This document shows positions 50,101 through 59,282 of a stretch of 64,000 nucleotides of DNA, piece by piece. Location of the stretch: NCBI RefSeq assembly GCF_001647715.1, contig NZ_CP015600.1:5146001-5210000 (forward strand), read 5' to 3'. Positions within the stretch are counted from its first letter, which is position 1; the number at the start of each line of letters is the position of its first letter. The notes beneath the pieces were generated by a model that was not told the DNA's origin, did not search any database, and worked only from the letters and a program-made list of their open reading frames with translations. Source of the stretch: Pseudomonas antarctica (lineage in GTDB: Bacteria; Pseudomonadota; Gammaproteobacteria; Pseudomonadales; Pseudomonadaceae). A program made the translations under genes and the position numbers.

Positions 50101-50118
50101 TTGGATCGGCGGTGTTGT

Positions 50119-50367
50119 TTAGTTGGCGGCTGTTGACCAGGTCAACTGACCCTCTTCGTCCACATCCACCAGCCGCACCAATTGCGCGGCAGCCGCATCG
50201 TCGGCGTCGTCAGCGGTCTTGAACGTTTGTCCATCAAGGACCTTGTGAAAGCGCGGTGCGCCCATGCCATCCAGTGCCTTGACGGCAATGGCAGCGCTGT
50301 AGCCACCCTCTTCTTCTCGCACCAAGGCGGAAACGGCTTCGTGGTGGGCAAACTCTTTACGTGCCAT
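50119..50367 (-). CDS. Small conserved-looking protein, function unknown
   Basis: An 82-residue acidic protein, MARKEFAHHEAVSALVREEE onward, without membrane segments or Cys. GGYSAAIAVKALDG and a long Asp/Ala-rich stretch (TADDADDAAAAQL) are notable. AGGA is about 10 bp before the ATG at 50365-50367; further upstream codons in the frame lack support. It follows the ABM-domain gene by 43 bp on the same strand and may be cotranscribed. I do not recognise its family. Confidence 0.65.
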   Translation of the reverse strand: MARKEFAHHEAVSALVREEEGGYSAAIAVKALDGMGAPRFHKVLDGQTFKTADDADDAAAAQLVRLVDVDEEGQLTWSTAAN

Positions 50368-50410
50368 GTTGCAAGTCCTGGCCAATGGGAAAGTCGGCCA
50401 TTCTAAAGCA

Positions 50411-50752
50411 CTAACCGGCCAGTTGCAGGTACTCGCCGTAGGCATGCGCAGCGGATGCCTCGGTAAAGGTCTGGAAGTCCATGCTGCGCACGACCATGTC
50501 GTTCAACAGCTCGGTAAAGATCATCAGGGCCGGCGAACTGAAGTAGGCGCTCATCGCCTGCTCGCTGCTCCAGAAGCCAGAGACCAGCCATACATCGGGA
50601 TCGACCTGGGAATGCTGCAATGAAAACTGCAGGCAACCCTGAGCCTGACGGCCCGGTTCGATCAAACTGCTCAAGCGTGCACCGAGTTCGGTGCTGCACC
50701 CGGTACGGGCGCGGATAAAGGCCATATGGCTCGCGGGAATGGGGGTGGACAT
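50411..50752 (-). CDS. Antibiotic-biosynthesis-monooxygenase (ABM) domain protein
   Basis: A 113-residue ABM/dimeric alpha-beta-barrel protein. The pattern HMAFIRARTGCSTELGARL, QGCLQFSLQHSQVDPDVWLV and FWSSEQAMSAYFSSPALM is that of small cofactor-free monooxygenase-like enzymes such as YgiN. Substrate is unknown. GGGAG lies 8 bp before the ATG at 50750-50752. It is divergent from an AraC-type regulator, which probably controls it. Confidence 0.82.
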   Translation of the reverse strand: MSTPIPASHMAFIRARTGCSTELGARLSSLIEPGRQAQGCLQFSLQHSQVDPDVWLVSGFWSSEQAMSAYFSSPALMIFTELLNDMVVRSMDFQTFTEASAAHAYGEYLQLAG

Positions 50753-51080
50753 GTTCGACTCTCCCGTTGAGAAGTGATGCTCGGCAAACACTGTGAGGGC
50801 GTGTTGCCACAGGATCAAAGATAGCGGCGCAGGTGTGGGCGTGGTTAGTCAATTCCTGCAGGCTTATTGCACAATCCTGCGAGAAGCGTAGATAAGACGT
50901 TTGGCACCCGGCATTTATTCCATGCACAGGCTCAGTGTTTCAAGCAGATGACAGGCATCGCGCTTGCCTGATTCACGACGTATCGCAGGATCAGGCAAGG
51001 ATTGTGCAGAATTGACGTAACACTTTTTGAAACGTCACCGCTAAGCTGAGCCCATCAAAGAAGCTTGTAGAGGACACTCC
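50753..51080. promoter_or_regulatory. Divergent promoter region with inverted operator-like arms
   Basis: A 328-bp spacer. TTGCACAATCCTGCGA (50869-50884) has its parts repeated inverted at TCGCAGGAT (50983-50991) and AGGATTGTGCA (50998-51008). The arms are about 115 bp apart, a spacing seen with DNA-looping AraC proteins. No promoter hexamers are clear. Confidence 0.5.
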
Positions 51081-52010
51081 ATGTCGTCGCCGGAACATAC
51101 GTCCATTCCCCTCGATGCCGAGACGGAAAAACAGCGCGTCGAACTCGCCAGCATCGTGCACCGACATACTTGGGAAGATGGCTCCTACGGCACGGCGATC
51201 ACCTCGTTGTTCCTGAACCGCCACAACACACCGCGCGACTTCATGCCGGTGCTGGTCGAACCGGCCCTGTGCATCCTTGCCAGTGGCAGTAAGGAAGTGC
51301 GCCTGGCAGACGAGATTTTTGCCTACGACCCCCTCAACTATTTGGTGTTTTCGGTCGCAATGCCGGTGGCCGGCCGGATCATCGACGCGACGCCGCAAGA
51401 CCCTAACCTGTCGGTGCGGATCAATATCGACCCGGCGCAACTGACCGCGTTGATTGCCGAGGCCGGCCCGATGGGCGTGCCATCGCGTCCGACTTCTCGC
51501 GGCATGTACGTCGACCGCATCGACGCCCAGTTGCTGGACGCCGTGCTGCGCCTGACGCGCTTACTGGACACCCCCAAAGACATCGCGATGCTCGCACCGT
51601 TGATCAACCGCGAAATCCTCTACCGGTTGCTGCGTGGTCCGCAAGGCTACCGACTGTATGAAATTGCCGTGGCCAACAGTCAGAGCCATCGTGTGAGCCA
51701 GGCGATCAAGTGGCTGAACGGCAACTATGAGCAGCCGCTGCGTATTGATGACCTCGCCAAGGAAGTGAACCTCAGTGTCTCGACCTTGCACCACCGCTTC
51801 AAGGCGATCACCGCCATGAGCCCGTTGCAATACCAGAAGCAGTTGCGTTTGCAGGAGGCGCGGCGGTTGATGATCGCCGAAGGGCTGGAGGCCTCGGCAG
51901 CGGCGTATCGGGTGGGGTATGAAAGCCCGTCACAATTCAGCCGGGAATACAGCCGGTTGTTTGGGGCGCCACCGCTGAGAGATTTGGCCCGGTTGCGCCA
52001 AAGCATCTGA
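51081..52010 (+). CDS. AraC-family transcriptional regulator
   Basis: A 309-residue regulator. The N-terminal cupin-like AraC_N domain (about 25-180) contains EPALCILASGSKEVRLADE and FSVAMPVAGRIIDATPQDP, features of the subfamily that controls small redox operons. The C-terminal pair of helix-turn-helices (about 205-305) has LRIDDLAKEVNLSVSTLHHR and the signature VGYESPSQFSREYSRLFGAP. Inducer unknown. It faces the ABM gene and is followed by a REPIN. Confidence 0.93.
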   Translation: MSSPEHTSIPLDAETEKQRVELASIVHRHTWEDGSYGTAITSLFLNRHNTPRDFMPVLVEPALCILASGSKEVRLADEIFAYDPLNYLVFSVAMPVAGRIIDATPQDPNLSVRINIDPAQLTALIAEAGPMGVPSRPTSRGMYVDRIDAQLLDAVLRLTRLLDTPKDIAMLAPLINREILYRLLRGPQGYRLYEIAVANSQSHRVSQAIKWLNGNYEQPLRIDDLAKEVNLSVSTLHHRFKAITAMSPLQYQKQLRLQEARRLMIAEGLEASAAAYRVGYESPSQFSREYSRLFGAPPLRDLARLRQSI

Positions 52011-52028
52011 CCCACTGCAATTAATATT

Positions 52029-52117
52029 GTGGGAGCTGGCTTGCCTGCGATGGCGGTGTATCCGTTAATCATGCACTGGCTGGCCCGCCGCTATCGCAGG
52101 CAAGCCAGCTCCCACAT
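52029..52117. repeat. REPIN, convergent arms, type A/A
   Basis: TGTGGGAGCTGGCTTGCCTG and CAGGCAAGCCAGCTCCCACA around about 46 bp with GATGGCGGTGTATCC and GGCCCGCCGCTATC. The inner part resembles that at 63703. It lies between convergent araC-type and gtrS genes. Confidence 0.93.
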
Positions 52118-52134
52118 TTGATCGGTGATGTTTT

Positions 52135-53604
52135 TTAGTCCAGGGTTCGAGGCAACTGTAGCGTCACCCGCAAACCACCCTCGCGCAGGTTCTGCAAACT
52201 CACTTCGCCGCCATGGCTGTGGGCGATGTTACGTGCGATACCCAAGCCCAGGCCATAACCCTGCTGCTGGCCGGCCAAACGAAAATGCGGTTCAAACACT
52301 TGCTCCAGCCGCTGCTCCGGCACGCCTGGCCCCTCGTCATCAACGTGCAGGATGAATTCCGCGCCATCGTCCTCGATATGCAAGTGGGCGTTCTGCCCGT
52401 ACTTCAACGCGTTATCGATCAGGTTGCCGATGCAGCGTTTAAGCGCCAGCGGCTTGCCCGGGTAGGGTGCCAGGGCGCGGCCTTGCTGGGTGATGCGGCC
52501 ATTACCGTTGGGCGCCAGGTACGGTTCTACCAGGCAATCGAGCACGTGATTGAGGTCGACCGGTTCGATGTTTTCATGGATATCGGTGTCTTTCACGCAT
52601 TGCAGCGCGCCCTTGACCAACAACTCCAGCTCATCCAGGTCACGGCCGAATTTGTTTTGCAGGTTCTCGTCTTCAAGCAGTTCCACACGCAGGCGCAGGC
52701 GCGTGATCGGCGTGCGCAAATCGTGGGATATTGCACTGAATAATTGGCTGCGCTCGGTCAGGTAGCGGCTGATGCGTTCACGCATGGCATTGAATGCACG
52801 GCCCACTTCCACCACTTCACTGCCGCCGCCTTCGGCCACCGGCTCCACATCCGCGCCCAGGGACATGTCGCGTGCCGCCCGTGCCAGGCGCTTGAGCGGC
52901 CGGCTCTGCCAGTGCACCAGCAGGCCGATAAACAACAACAAAAAGCCGCTGGTCAACACGATGAACCACACCTGCTGCGAAGGCAGGCCTTGTTCTTCAA
53001 GGCTGGTGTAGGGTTCGGGCAACAGCGAGGCAATGTACAACCACTCGCCCGGCGCAAGCTGGATCTGAGTGACCAACACGGGCGGGTTGACCGGTTCGAG
53101 CGTCAGCGCGTAATGCGCCCAGGAGCGCGGCAGTTCATCGAGCTTCAAGCCGGCATTGAAAATACGCAGGTCCTCGGCGCTGACGAATTCCACCGAAATA
53201 TGCACGTCGCTGCCCAGGGTCTGGCGCAGCACTTCGTCCACCGCTTGCAACACCGCCTGCTTGCGCGGGGTCTGCGGCAATATCTGCATATCCAGCGGGC
53301 GATCGTTGAGCGTCACCACAAAGCGGGTGCCACCCATGCTGCGCAGTTGATCAAGCACTAACGGGCGGTAGGCCACTGGCAACGAGCGGAAATAACTCAC
53401 GCTGGCCGTCATCGAATGCGCCAGGCTGCGGGCGCTGGTGACCAGGCCTTCGAGCTGGGTGGCGCGCAGTTGCGAGACCCAGATCACGCTGGACAGCGCC
53501 TGGGCGAACAGCACCGCAAGCAAGGTCAGCAGCAACATCCGCCCCAACAGTGAGCGCGGTACCGGGAAGCGCCGGCGACGCTCGGTCAACGGCTCAGTGG
53601 GCAT
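52135..53604 (-). CDS. gtrS: GtrS-like sensor histidine kinase for glucose metabolism
   Basis: A 489-residue kinase. Helix 1 about 20-42, periplasmic domain to about 210, helix 2 about 215-235, HAMP to about 288, HisKA with FSAISHDLRTPITRLRLRVE, HATPase_c with IGNLIDNALKYG, VDDEGPGVP and GYGLGLGIARNIAHSHGG. In Pseudomonas GtrS senses 2-ketogluconate and 6-phosphogluconate and acts on GltR to control glucose-uptake and Entner-Doudoroff genes. ATG at 53602-53604 overlaps the gltR stop by 11 bp; the apparent upstream start is TTG. Confidence 0.9.
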   Translation of the reverse strand: MPTEPLTERRRRFPVPRSLLGRMLLLTLLAVLFAQALSSVIWVSQLRATQLEGLVTSARSLAHSMTASVSYFRSLPVAYRPLVLDQLRSMGGTRFVVTLNDRPLDMQILPQTPRKQAVLQAVDEVLRQTLGSDVHISVEFVSAEDLRIFNAGLKLDELPRSWAHYALTLEPVNPPVLVTQIQLAPGEWLYIASLLPEPYTSLEEQGLPSQQVWFIVLTSGFLLLFIGLLVHWQSRPLKRLARAARDMSLGADVEPVAEGGGSEVVEVGRAFNAMRERISRYLTERSQLFSAISHDLRTPITRLRLRVELLEDENLQNKFGRDLDELELLVKGALQCVKDTDIHENIEPVDLNHVLDCLVEPYLAPNGNGRITQQGRALAPYPGKPLALKRCIGNLIDNALKYGQNAHLHIEDDGAEFILHVDDEGPGVPEQRLEQVFEPHFRLAGQQQGYGLGLGIARNIAHSHGGEVSLQNLREGGLRVTLQLPRTLD

Positions 53605-54328
53605 TGCCGGCAACCACGCTGGCTGCCAGTTGATAACCGCTGCCGCGCACGGTGCGGATCAGCCTTGGAGGTTTTTCGGTATCGCGCAGGCGTTGGCGAA
53701 GGCGGCTGACGGCCATGTCGACGATACGGTCCAGCGGCATCAGGTCGCGGCCACGGGTGGCGTTGCCGATGGTGTCGCGGTCGAGAATTTGTTGAGGGTG
53801 GTCGAGAAACAATTTAAGCAGGGCAAAGTCGGCGCCGGAGAGAATCACCTCTTCACCGTCAACGTGAAACAGGCGATGGCTGATCATGTCCAAGCGCCAT
53901 TCATCGAACACCCACACATCGCCGCCGATGCTGCGTTCCTGGCCAAACTGGGCACGCCGCAGCAGGGCTTTGATCCGCGCTTGCAGCTCACGAGGGCTGA
54001 AGGGTTTGCCGATGTAGTCGTCGGCGCCCAGCTCCAGGCCGATCACACGGTCGGCTTCGTCGGAACTGGCGGTGAGCATGATGATCGGCACCTGCGCCTG
54101 GCGCGGGTGCTGGCGAATCCAGCGGCAGAGGCTGAAACCGTCTTCGTCCGGCAACATCACATCGAGGATGACCAGGTCGCACGGCGCCTCGTTCATCGCC
54201 TGGCGGAACCCCGCGCCATCCGGCACGCCACGCACCTGGAAGCCGGCGCGACTGAGGTAGGTTTGCAGCAATTCGCGGATTTCCTGGTCGTCGTCGACGA
54301 GGAGAATCGATTTACTGATTACGCTCAC
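53594..54328 (-). CDS. gltR: GltR-like response regulator
   Basis: A 244-residue OmpR-type regulator. Receiver domain about 1-122 with acidic pocket LLVDDDQEI and phosphorylated Asp in LVILDVMLPDEDGF; conserved Lys in GADDYIGKPFSPREL. The C-terminal winged helix (about 145-240) has RDLMPLDRIVDMAVSRLRQR and TVRGSGYQLA. With GtrS it forms the glucose-metabolism two-component system, consistent with glk, edd and gap next door. A REP pair separates it from glk. Confidence 0.92.
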   Translation of the reverse strand: MSVISKSILLVDDDQEIRELLQTYLSRAGFQVRGVPDGAGFRQAMNEAPCDLVILDVMLPDEDGFSLCRWIRQHPRQAQVPIIMLTASSDEADRVIGLELGADDYIGKPFSPRELQARIKALLRRAQFGQERSIGGDVWVFDEWRLDMISHRLFHVDGEEVILSGADFALLKLFLDHPQQILDRDTIGNATRGRDLMPLDRIVDMAVSRLRQRLRDTEKPPRLIRTVRGSGYQLAASVVAGNAH

Positions 54329-54380
54329 GGGGTCCTCCTTGTTGTTATGGCCAAGCTTAAGTCATTTGTTGCCCTTGAGG

Positions 54381-54452
54381 CCCTATCGCGGGCAAGCCCG
54401 CTCCCACATTTGGAATGCATTTCAAAATGTGGGAGCGGGCTTGCTCGCGAAG
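54381..54452. repeat. REP pair, divergent arms, type B
   Basis: CTATCGCGGGCAAGCCCGCT on the left and TGTGGGAGCGGGCTTGCTCG on the right, only about 20 bp apart (TTTGGAATGCATTTCAAA, itself a dyad). Lies between glk and gltR. Confidence 0.88.
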
Positions 54453-54465
54453 AGGCCATCAGTAC

Positions 54466-55422
54466 CTATGCAAAAGCTTGCTCCAGCGCCACTCCCGCCC
54501 CGGTCAACCCGGAATACGGCGCAGTCACCAGCCACACCGGAATACCGTTGAAGTAATCGCTCATGCAGCCTTTGTCGCGAAAACTCTTGGCAAAGCCGCT
54601 GTTGATAAAGAAGTCGGCAAACCGCGGTATCACCCCGCCCACGATGTACACGCCACCGCGTCCACCGGTGGTCAACACGTTGTTACCCGCCACGCGGCCC
54701 AGCCAGATGCTGAACTGGTTCAACACTTCAATCGCTACCGGGTCGCCGGCCAGGCCAGCCGCGGTAATGGCTTCCGGCGTGTCCAGCTTCGGCGTGTGCC
54801 CATCGACTGCACAAATGGCGCGGTACACACGCGGCAGGCCGCCACCGCTCAAGGCCGTTTCGGCGCTGACATGGCCGATCTCATTGTAGATGTGCTGCCA
54901 CAGCTGGGTTTCACGCGGGCTGCTCAGCGGCAGGTCGACATGACCGCCCTCCCCCGGCAGCGCCGCCCAGCGACCTTCGCCAAAATCCAGCAAGGTGCCA
55001 ACGCCCAGGCCAGTGCCCGGGCCGATGACCACAGCAGGGCGCAACGGCTCCGGCGTGCCTTCGCAGACCACACGGAATTCGTCGGGCTTGAGGCGAGTCA
55101 TGCCCAGGGCCATCGCCGTGAAGTCATTGACCAGCAGCAGCTCATCCACCTGCAAGGTTTTGCAAAATGCAGTTTTGCTCAGGCGCCAGTGATTGTTGGT
55201 GAATTTAAATTCATCGCCACTCACCGGCCCGGCGACCGACAGGCACACCGCACCGATGTCCCCGCTTTCCAGGCCCTCTTCCTTGAGGTAGACCTTGATG
55301 GCCTCCTCAGGGCTCTGGTGATCCGCAGTGGCATGCACGCGGATCGAATGCAGTTCCTGATCCCGCCACAACGCAAAACGGGCGTTGGTACCACCAATAT
55401 CACCGACCAGCGCAAGCTTCAC
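54466..55422 (-). CDS. glk: Glucokinase
   Basis: Phosphorylates cytoplasmic glucose to glucose-6-phosphate with ATP. The 318-residue product starts with the phosphate-binding motif [18 protein letters not shown]. Typical features follow: [13 protein letters not shown] with the catalytic Asp, GPGTGLGVG and [14 protein letters not shown] for the sugar and adenosine sites, and [11 protein letters not shown] near the C-terminus. The start overlaps the edd stop by 4 bp (ATGA), so the two genes are coupled. Confidence 0.96.
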   Translation of the reverse strand: MKLALVGDIGGTNARFALWRDQELHSIRVHATADHQSPEEAIKVYLKEEGLESGDIGAVCLSVAGPVSGDEFKFTNNHWRLSKTAFCKTLQVDELLLVNDFTAMALGMTRLKPDEFRVVCEGTPEPLRPAVVIGPGTGLGVGTLLDFGEGRWAALPGEGGHVDLPLSSPRETQLWQHIYNEIGHVSAETALSGGGLPRVYRAICAVDGHTPKLDTPEAITAAGLAGDPVAIEVLNQFSIWLGRVAGNNVLTTGGRGGVYIVGGVIPRFADFFINSGFAKSFRDKGCMSDYFNGIPVWLVTAPYSGLTGAGVALEQAFA

Positions 55423-57245
55423 TTAAGCGTCTCCAAGGCAGAGGTAAAGGCGCTGGCGCCTTGCTCTGCGGAGCTTGCGGCCATGCGCATAAATGCAAAC
55501 AGTTCGCGACCGGCCCCCACGTTATTGCCCAACAGGCCCGTGGCAGGCGTGCGCGCTGCAAATTCTTCGGCGTCCACCTTAAGCTCCAGGGTGCCCTTCA
55601 CGCCATCGACGCGAATGATATCGCCATCTTGGACCCGTGCCAGTGGCCCGCCGCTCTGAGCTTCGGGGTTGACATGAATCGCGGCGGGGATCTTACCCGA
55701 CGCGCCGGACATACGCCCGTCTGTTACCAACGCCACTTTGAAACCACGGTCCTGCAACACGCCGAGGAACGGCGTCATTTTGTGCAGTTCCGGCATGCCG
55801 TTGGAGCGCGGGCCCTGGAAGCGCATTACCGCGACAAAGTCTTTTTCCAGTTGGCCGGCCTTGAACGCGTCGGCCAAATCCTGCTGATCCTGGAACACCA
55901 CCGCCGGGGCTTCGACGATCTGGTGCTCCGGCGCCACGGCGGAGACTTTCATCACGCCGCGACCAAGGTTGCCTTCCATCACGCGCAGGCCGCCTTCCGG
56001 CGAAAACGCGCGGGCCACGGGGCGCAGGATGGTTTCGTCGAGGCTTTCGATCGGGCCGTCGCGCCAGATCAGCTCGCCGTCGACCAAGAACGGCTCCTGG
56101 GTGTAACGGCTCAGGCCCTTGCCGGCCACGGTGTTGACATCTTCGTGCAGCAAGCCGGCTTCAAGCAGTTCGCGGATCAGGAACGACATGCCGCCCGCTG
56201 CCTGGAAGTGGTTGATGTCAGCCTTGCCGTTTGGATACACGTGGGACAGGGTCGGTACCACCTCGGAGAGGTCGGCCATGTCCTGCCAGGTGAGGATGAT
56301 GCCTGCCGACATGGCGATCGCCGGCATGTGCAGGGTGTGGTTGGTGGAACCGCCGGTGGCATTGAGCGCCACGATGGAGTTGACGATGGATTTCTCGTCG
56401 ACGATCTCGCCGATCGGCGTGAAGCTGCCACTGGCCTTGGTCAGGCGGGTGACCTGGTGCGCGGCTTCGCGGGTCAGCGCATCACGCAGCGGCGTGTACG
56501 GGTTGACGAACGAGGCGCCCGGCAAGTGCAGGCCCATGACTTCCATCAGCAACTGGTTGGTGTTGGCGGTGCCGTAGAAGGTGCAGGTGCCGGGGCTGTG
56601 GTAGGACTTCATCTCCGATTCGAGCAGCTCTTCGCGGGTGGCCTTGCCTTCGGCATAGCGCTGGCGCACATCGGCTTTCTGCTTGTTGGAAATGCCCGAC
56701 GGCATGGGGCCGCCCGGTACGAAGATCATCGGCAGATGACCGTAGCGCAACGCGCCCATCATCAGGCCCGGCACGATCTTGTCGCAGATGCCCAGCATCA
56801 GCGCCGCATCGAACATGTTGTGGGACAACGCTACCGCCGTGGACATCGCGATGACTTCACGGCTGAGCAGGCTCAGCTCCATGCCGGGCTCACCTTGGGT
56901 CACGCCATCGCACATGGCAGGCGTGCCACCGGCAAACTGGCCGACCGAGCCGACTTCGCGCAGGGCTTTCTTGATGTGTTCAGGGAAGTGTTCGTAAGGC
57001 TGGTGCGCCGAGAGCATGTCGTTATATGAAGAAACAATTGCCACGTTGGCGGCATTCATCATGCGCAGACTATTTTTATCTTCAGTGCCGCAGCCGGCGA
57101 CGCCGTGGGCAAAGTTGGCGCATTGCAGCTTACCGCGCATCGGGCCGTCGCTGGCGGCGCCGCGAATGAGCGCAAGGTAAGCCTCGCGGGTTGCACGACT
57201 GCGGGCGATAAGCCGTTCGGTGACCTCAATAACGCGGGGATGCAT
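55419..57245 (-). CDS. edd: 6-phosphogluconate dehydratase
   Basis: First enzyme of the Entner-Doudoroff pathway, making 2-keto-3-deoxy-6-phosphogluconate. The 608-residue dehydratase belongs to the IlvD/Edd family and has the cluster cysteines in [23 protein letters not shown] and the region [28 protein letters not shown] is the C-terminal signature. It is the first gene of edd-glk and is transcribed away from gap, with HexR-type operators between them. Confidence 0.97.
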   Translation of the reverse strand: MHPRVIEVTERLIARSRATREAYLALIRGAASDGPMRGKLQCANFAHGVAGCGTEDKNSLRMMNAANVAIVSSYNDMLSAHQPYEHFPEHIKKALREVGSVGQFAGGTPAMCDGVTQGEPGMELSLLSREVIAMSTAVALSHNMFDAALMLGICDKIVPGLMMGALRYGHLPMIFVPGGPMPSGISNKQKADVRQRYAEGKATREELLESEMKSYHSPGTCTFYGTANTNQLLMEVMGLHLPGASFVNPYTPLRDALTREAAHQVTRLTKASGSFTPIGEIVDEKSIVNSIVALNATGGSTNHTLHMPAIAMSAGIILTWQDMADLSEVVPTLSHVYPNGKADINHFQAAGGMSFLIRELLEAGLLHEDVNTVAGKGLSRYTQEPFLVDGELIWRDGPIESLDETILRPVARAFSPEGGLRVMEGNLGRGVMKVSAVAPEHQIVEAPAVVFQDQQDLADAFKAGQLEKDFVAVMRFQGPRSNGMPELHKMTPFLGVLQDRGFKVALVTDGRMSGASGKIPAAIHVNPEAQSGGPLARVQDGDIIRVDGVKGTLELKVDAEEFAARTPATGLLGNNVGAGRELFAFMRMAASSAEQGASAFTSALETLK

Positions 57246-57365
57246 GTGTAGAACTCCAGGCTAACGGATGTGGCGACCTGCGTTCCTATGCTGATCAAAC
57301 GCCCGCAGCTCATGGGATGGCAGGGTGTCGTTTGAATCATCGGACCAGTTGATTCAGGTCACTCG

Positions 57366-57380
57366 TTGTAGATTGAACAA
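57366..57380. promoter_or_regulatory. HexR-type operator, edd side
   Basis: TTGT-AGATTGA-ACAA matches the HexR consensus TTGT-N7/8-ACAA. It lies 121 bp upstream of the edd ATG. HexR represses edd, zwf and gap until 2-keto-3-deoxy-6-phosphogluconate accumulates. Confidence 0.7.
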
Positions 57381-57427
57381 AATATTGCCACTAAAAAGGC
57401 TTGTTTTCTATTTTTATGCGAATAATC

Positions 57428-57442
57428 TTGTAATTCTTACAA
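57428..57442. promoter_or_regulatory. HexR-type operator, gap side
   Basis: TTGT-AATTCTT-ACAA, a second match to TTGT-N7/8-ACAA, ending 24 bp before the gap ATG and likely overlapping its promoter or start site. Confidence 0.75.
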
Positions 57443-57466
57443 CAAATCGACGACAGGCACTTTCCA

Positions 57467-58468
57467 ATGACTCTTCGTATCGCAATCAATGGTTTTGGCC
57501 GTATCGGCCGTAATGTCCTGCGCGCACTGTATACCCAAGGCTATCGCCAGGATTTGCAGATCGTCGCCATCAACGATTTGGGCGACAGTTCGATCAACGC
57601 CCACCTGCTCAAATACGACACCGTACATGGCACTTTCGAAGCAGAGGTCGCCCACGATCAGGAAAGCCTGACCGTCAATGGTGACCGGATTGCCGTCAGT
57701 GCCATTCGCAACCCGGCCGACCTGCCGTGGGCTGCGCACAAGATCGACGTGGTGTTCGAGTGCACCGGTCTGTTTACCGACCGTGACAAGGCTGCCGCCC
57801 ATATTACTGCTGGCGCACGCAAGGTGATCATCTCGGCCCCGGCCAAAGGCGCCGATGCCACCGTGGTTTACGGTGTGAACCATGACATTTTGCGTCAATC
57901 GCACCAGATCATCTCCAACGCGTCGTGCACCACCAACTGCCTGGCGCCGGTCGCCCAGGTGCTGCACCGCGAACTGGGCATTGAAAGCGGCCTGATGACC
58001 ACCATTCACGCCTACACCAACGACCAGAACCTGACCGACGTCTACCACACCGACCCGTACCGTGCGCGCTCGGCGACCCAGAACATGATCCCGAGCAAAA
58101 CCGGCGCCGCTGAAGCGGTAGGCCTGGTGCTGCCGGAACTGGCGGGCAAACTGACCGGGATGGCGGTGCGTGTACCGGTGATCAACGTGTCCCTGGTGGA
58201 CCTCACCGTGCAGTTGAAAAAAGACGCCACGGCCGAGCAAGTCAACGCCCTGCTCAAAGAAGCCAGCCAGCACTCGAAAATCCTCGGTTACAACACCCTG
58301 CCGCTGGTTTCCAGTGACTTCAACCATAACCCGCTGTCGTCGATCTTCGATGCCAATCACACCAAGGTCAGCGGCAAACTGTTGAAAGTGCTGGCCTGGT
58401 ACGACAACGAATGGGGCTTCTCCAACCGTATGCTGGATAACTGCCTTGCGCTGTGCAACGCCGAGTAA
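57467..58468 (+). CDS. gap: Type I glyceraldehyde-3-phosphate dehydrogenase
   Basis: NAD-dependent oxidation of glyceraldehyde-3-phosphate. The 333-residue product has the Rossmann start [12 protein letters not shown], catalytic Cys in [12 protein letters not shown] with His in [10 protein letters not shown], and [10 protein letters not shown] for phosphate binding; [12 protein letters not shown] ends the protein. The position divergent to edd is that of the Pseudomonas glucose-catabolism GapA, preceded by a HexR-type site. Confidence 0.96.
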   Translation: MTLRIAINGFGRIGRNVLRALYTQGYRQDLQIVAINDLGDSSINAHLLKYDTVHGTFEAEVAHDQESLTVNGDRIAVSAIRNPADLPWAAHKIDVVFECTGLFTDRDKAAAHITAGARKVIISAPAKGADATVVYGVNHDILRQSHQIISNASCTTNCLAPVAQVLHRELGIESGLMTTIHAYTNDQNLTDVYHTDPYRARSATQNMIPSKTGAAEAVGLVLPELAGKLTGMAVRVPVINVSLVDLTVQLKKDATAEQVNALLKEASQHSKILGYNTLPLVSSDFNHNPLSSIFDANHTKVSGKLLKVLAWYDNEWGFSNRMLDNCLALCNAE

Positions 58469-58477
58469 TACTCCGCC

Positions 58478-58583
58478 TGTGTAGGAGCTGGCTTCTGTGG
58501 GAGCTGGCTTGCCTGCGATAGCATCACCTCGGTTTGACTGAAATACCCAGGTGCCTGCATCGCGGGCAAGCCCGGCGCCCACA
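58478..58583. repeat. REPIN with partial tandem arm
   Basis: A truncated arm (TGTAGGAGCTGGCTTC) directly precedes a complete arm TGTGGGAGCTGGCTTGCC; the far arm is CGCGGGCAAGCCCGGCGCCC. The middle (GATAGCATCACCTCGG, AGGTGCCTGCATC) matches the element at 3866 in reverse order. It sits 9 bp beyond the gap stop. Confidence 0.88.
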
Positions 58584-58642
58584 AAAAACCCTTCCCATAT
58601 TTGATCGGTGCTGGCTCACAGCAATAGCCACTTGCCATTTCA

Positions 58643-58661
58643 GTTGATGATAAGCATTATC
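58643..58661. promoter_or_regulatory. Fur box upstream of the sigma-factor gene
   Basis: Matches the classical 19-bp Fur box GATAATGATAATCATTATC at 16 of 19 positions and sits inside the longer near-palindrome AGTTGATGATAAG / CATTATCATTAACT. It lies 29 bp before the start codon, so iron repression is expected. Confidence 0.82.
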
Positions 58662-58689
58662 ATTAACTGCCTATCGGTCTGGTGTCACT

Positions 58690-59208
58690 GTGAGCCAATC
58701 TCGCTTCAACCAAGTCTTTCTCACCCAACGGGTGATTCTGCTACGCACTTTGCAGCGGATGGTGAATAACCCCAGCACCGCCGAGGACCTGTTGCAGGAA
58801 ACCTATCTGCGCGTCACCCGGGCCCTCAGCGAGCGGCCGATCGACCACCTCGAACCCTTCGTCTATCAAACCGCGCGCAATCTTGCGTTGGATCATCTGC
58901 GCTCGCGCAGGATCCAGGCGCGCACGCTGCAGGAAGATGTCCCGCTGGACGTGCTGCAAAGCGTCGCCGATCCCATCAGCACACCCGAAGACGCGACCCA
59001 GGCCGAGCAACTGCTCGAACACCTGAGCGTCAGCCTCGGCCAGTTGAGCGCCCGCCAGCAGCAGATTTTCATCCTCAGCCGCCTGCACGGTTGCAGCTAT
59101 CAGGAGATTGCCGACCAGTTGCAAGTGTCCTTGAGCACCGTGCAAAAGGAACTGAAATTGATCATGGCCATCTGTGTAGGTGTGGCCGAACGTCTGGATC
59201 AGCCTTAA
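58690..59208 (+). CDS. FecI-like ECF sigma factor
   Basis: A 172-residue extracytoplasmic-function sigma factor of the iron-starvation type. Region 2 (about 10-75) contains NNPSTAEDLLQETYLRVTRA and FVYQTARNLALDHLR; region 4 (about 110-165) contains LSARQQQIFILSRLHGCSYQ with a helix-turn-helix. The start is GTG at 58690, fitting the family N-terminus. A FecR-like anti-sigma gene and a TonB transducer receptor follow, so it should be activated at the cell surface by the receptor ligand, probably heme. P. aeruginosa HxuI is a possible counterpart. Confidence 0.92.
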   Translation: MSQSRFNQVFLTQRVILLRTLQRMVNNPSTAEDLLQETYLRVTRALSERPIDHLEPFVYQTARNLALDHLRSRRIQARTLQEDVPLDVLQSVADPISTPEDATQAEQLLEHLSVSLGQLSARQQQIFILSRLHGCSYQEIADQLQVSLSTVQKELKLIMAICVGVAERLDQP

Positions 59209-59282
59209 GCTTCACCCGACAGAAGTGTCGATCCAGATTGCAGGAAAAATGAATAGAACGTGGCGAAGACCCGAGGAACACC

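Noticed and set aside
50910..50930. TTTGGCACCCGGCATTTATT as a sigma-54 promoter before the AraC-type gene
   Set aside because: The -24-like TGGCAC is present but the base pair 10 bp later is TT, not GC.
55461..57029. A 522-codon plus-strand frame
   Set aside because: Antisense of edd; edd itself is certain.
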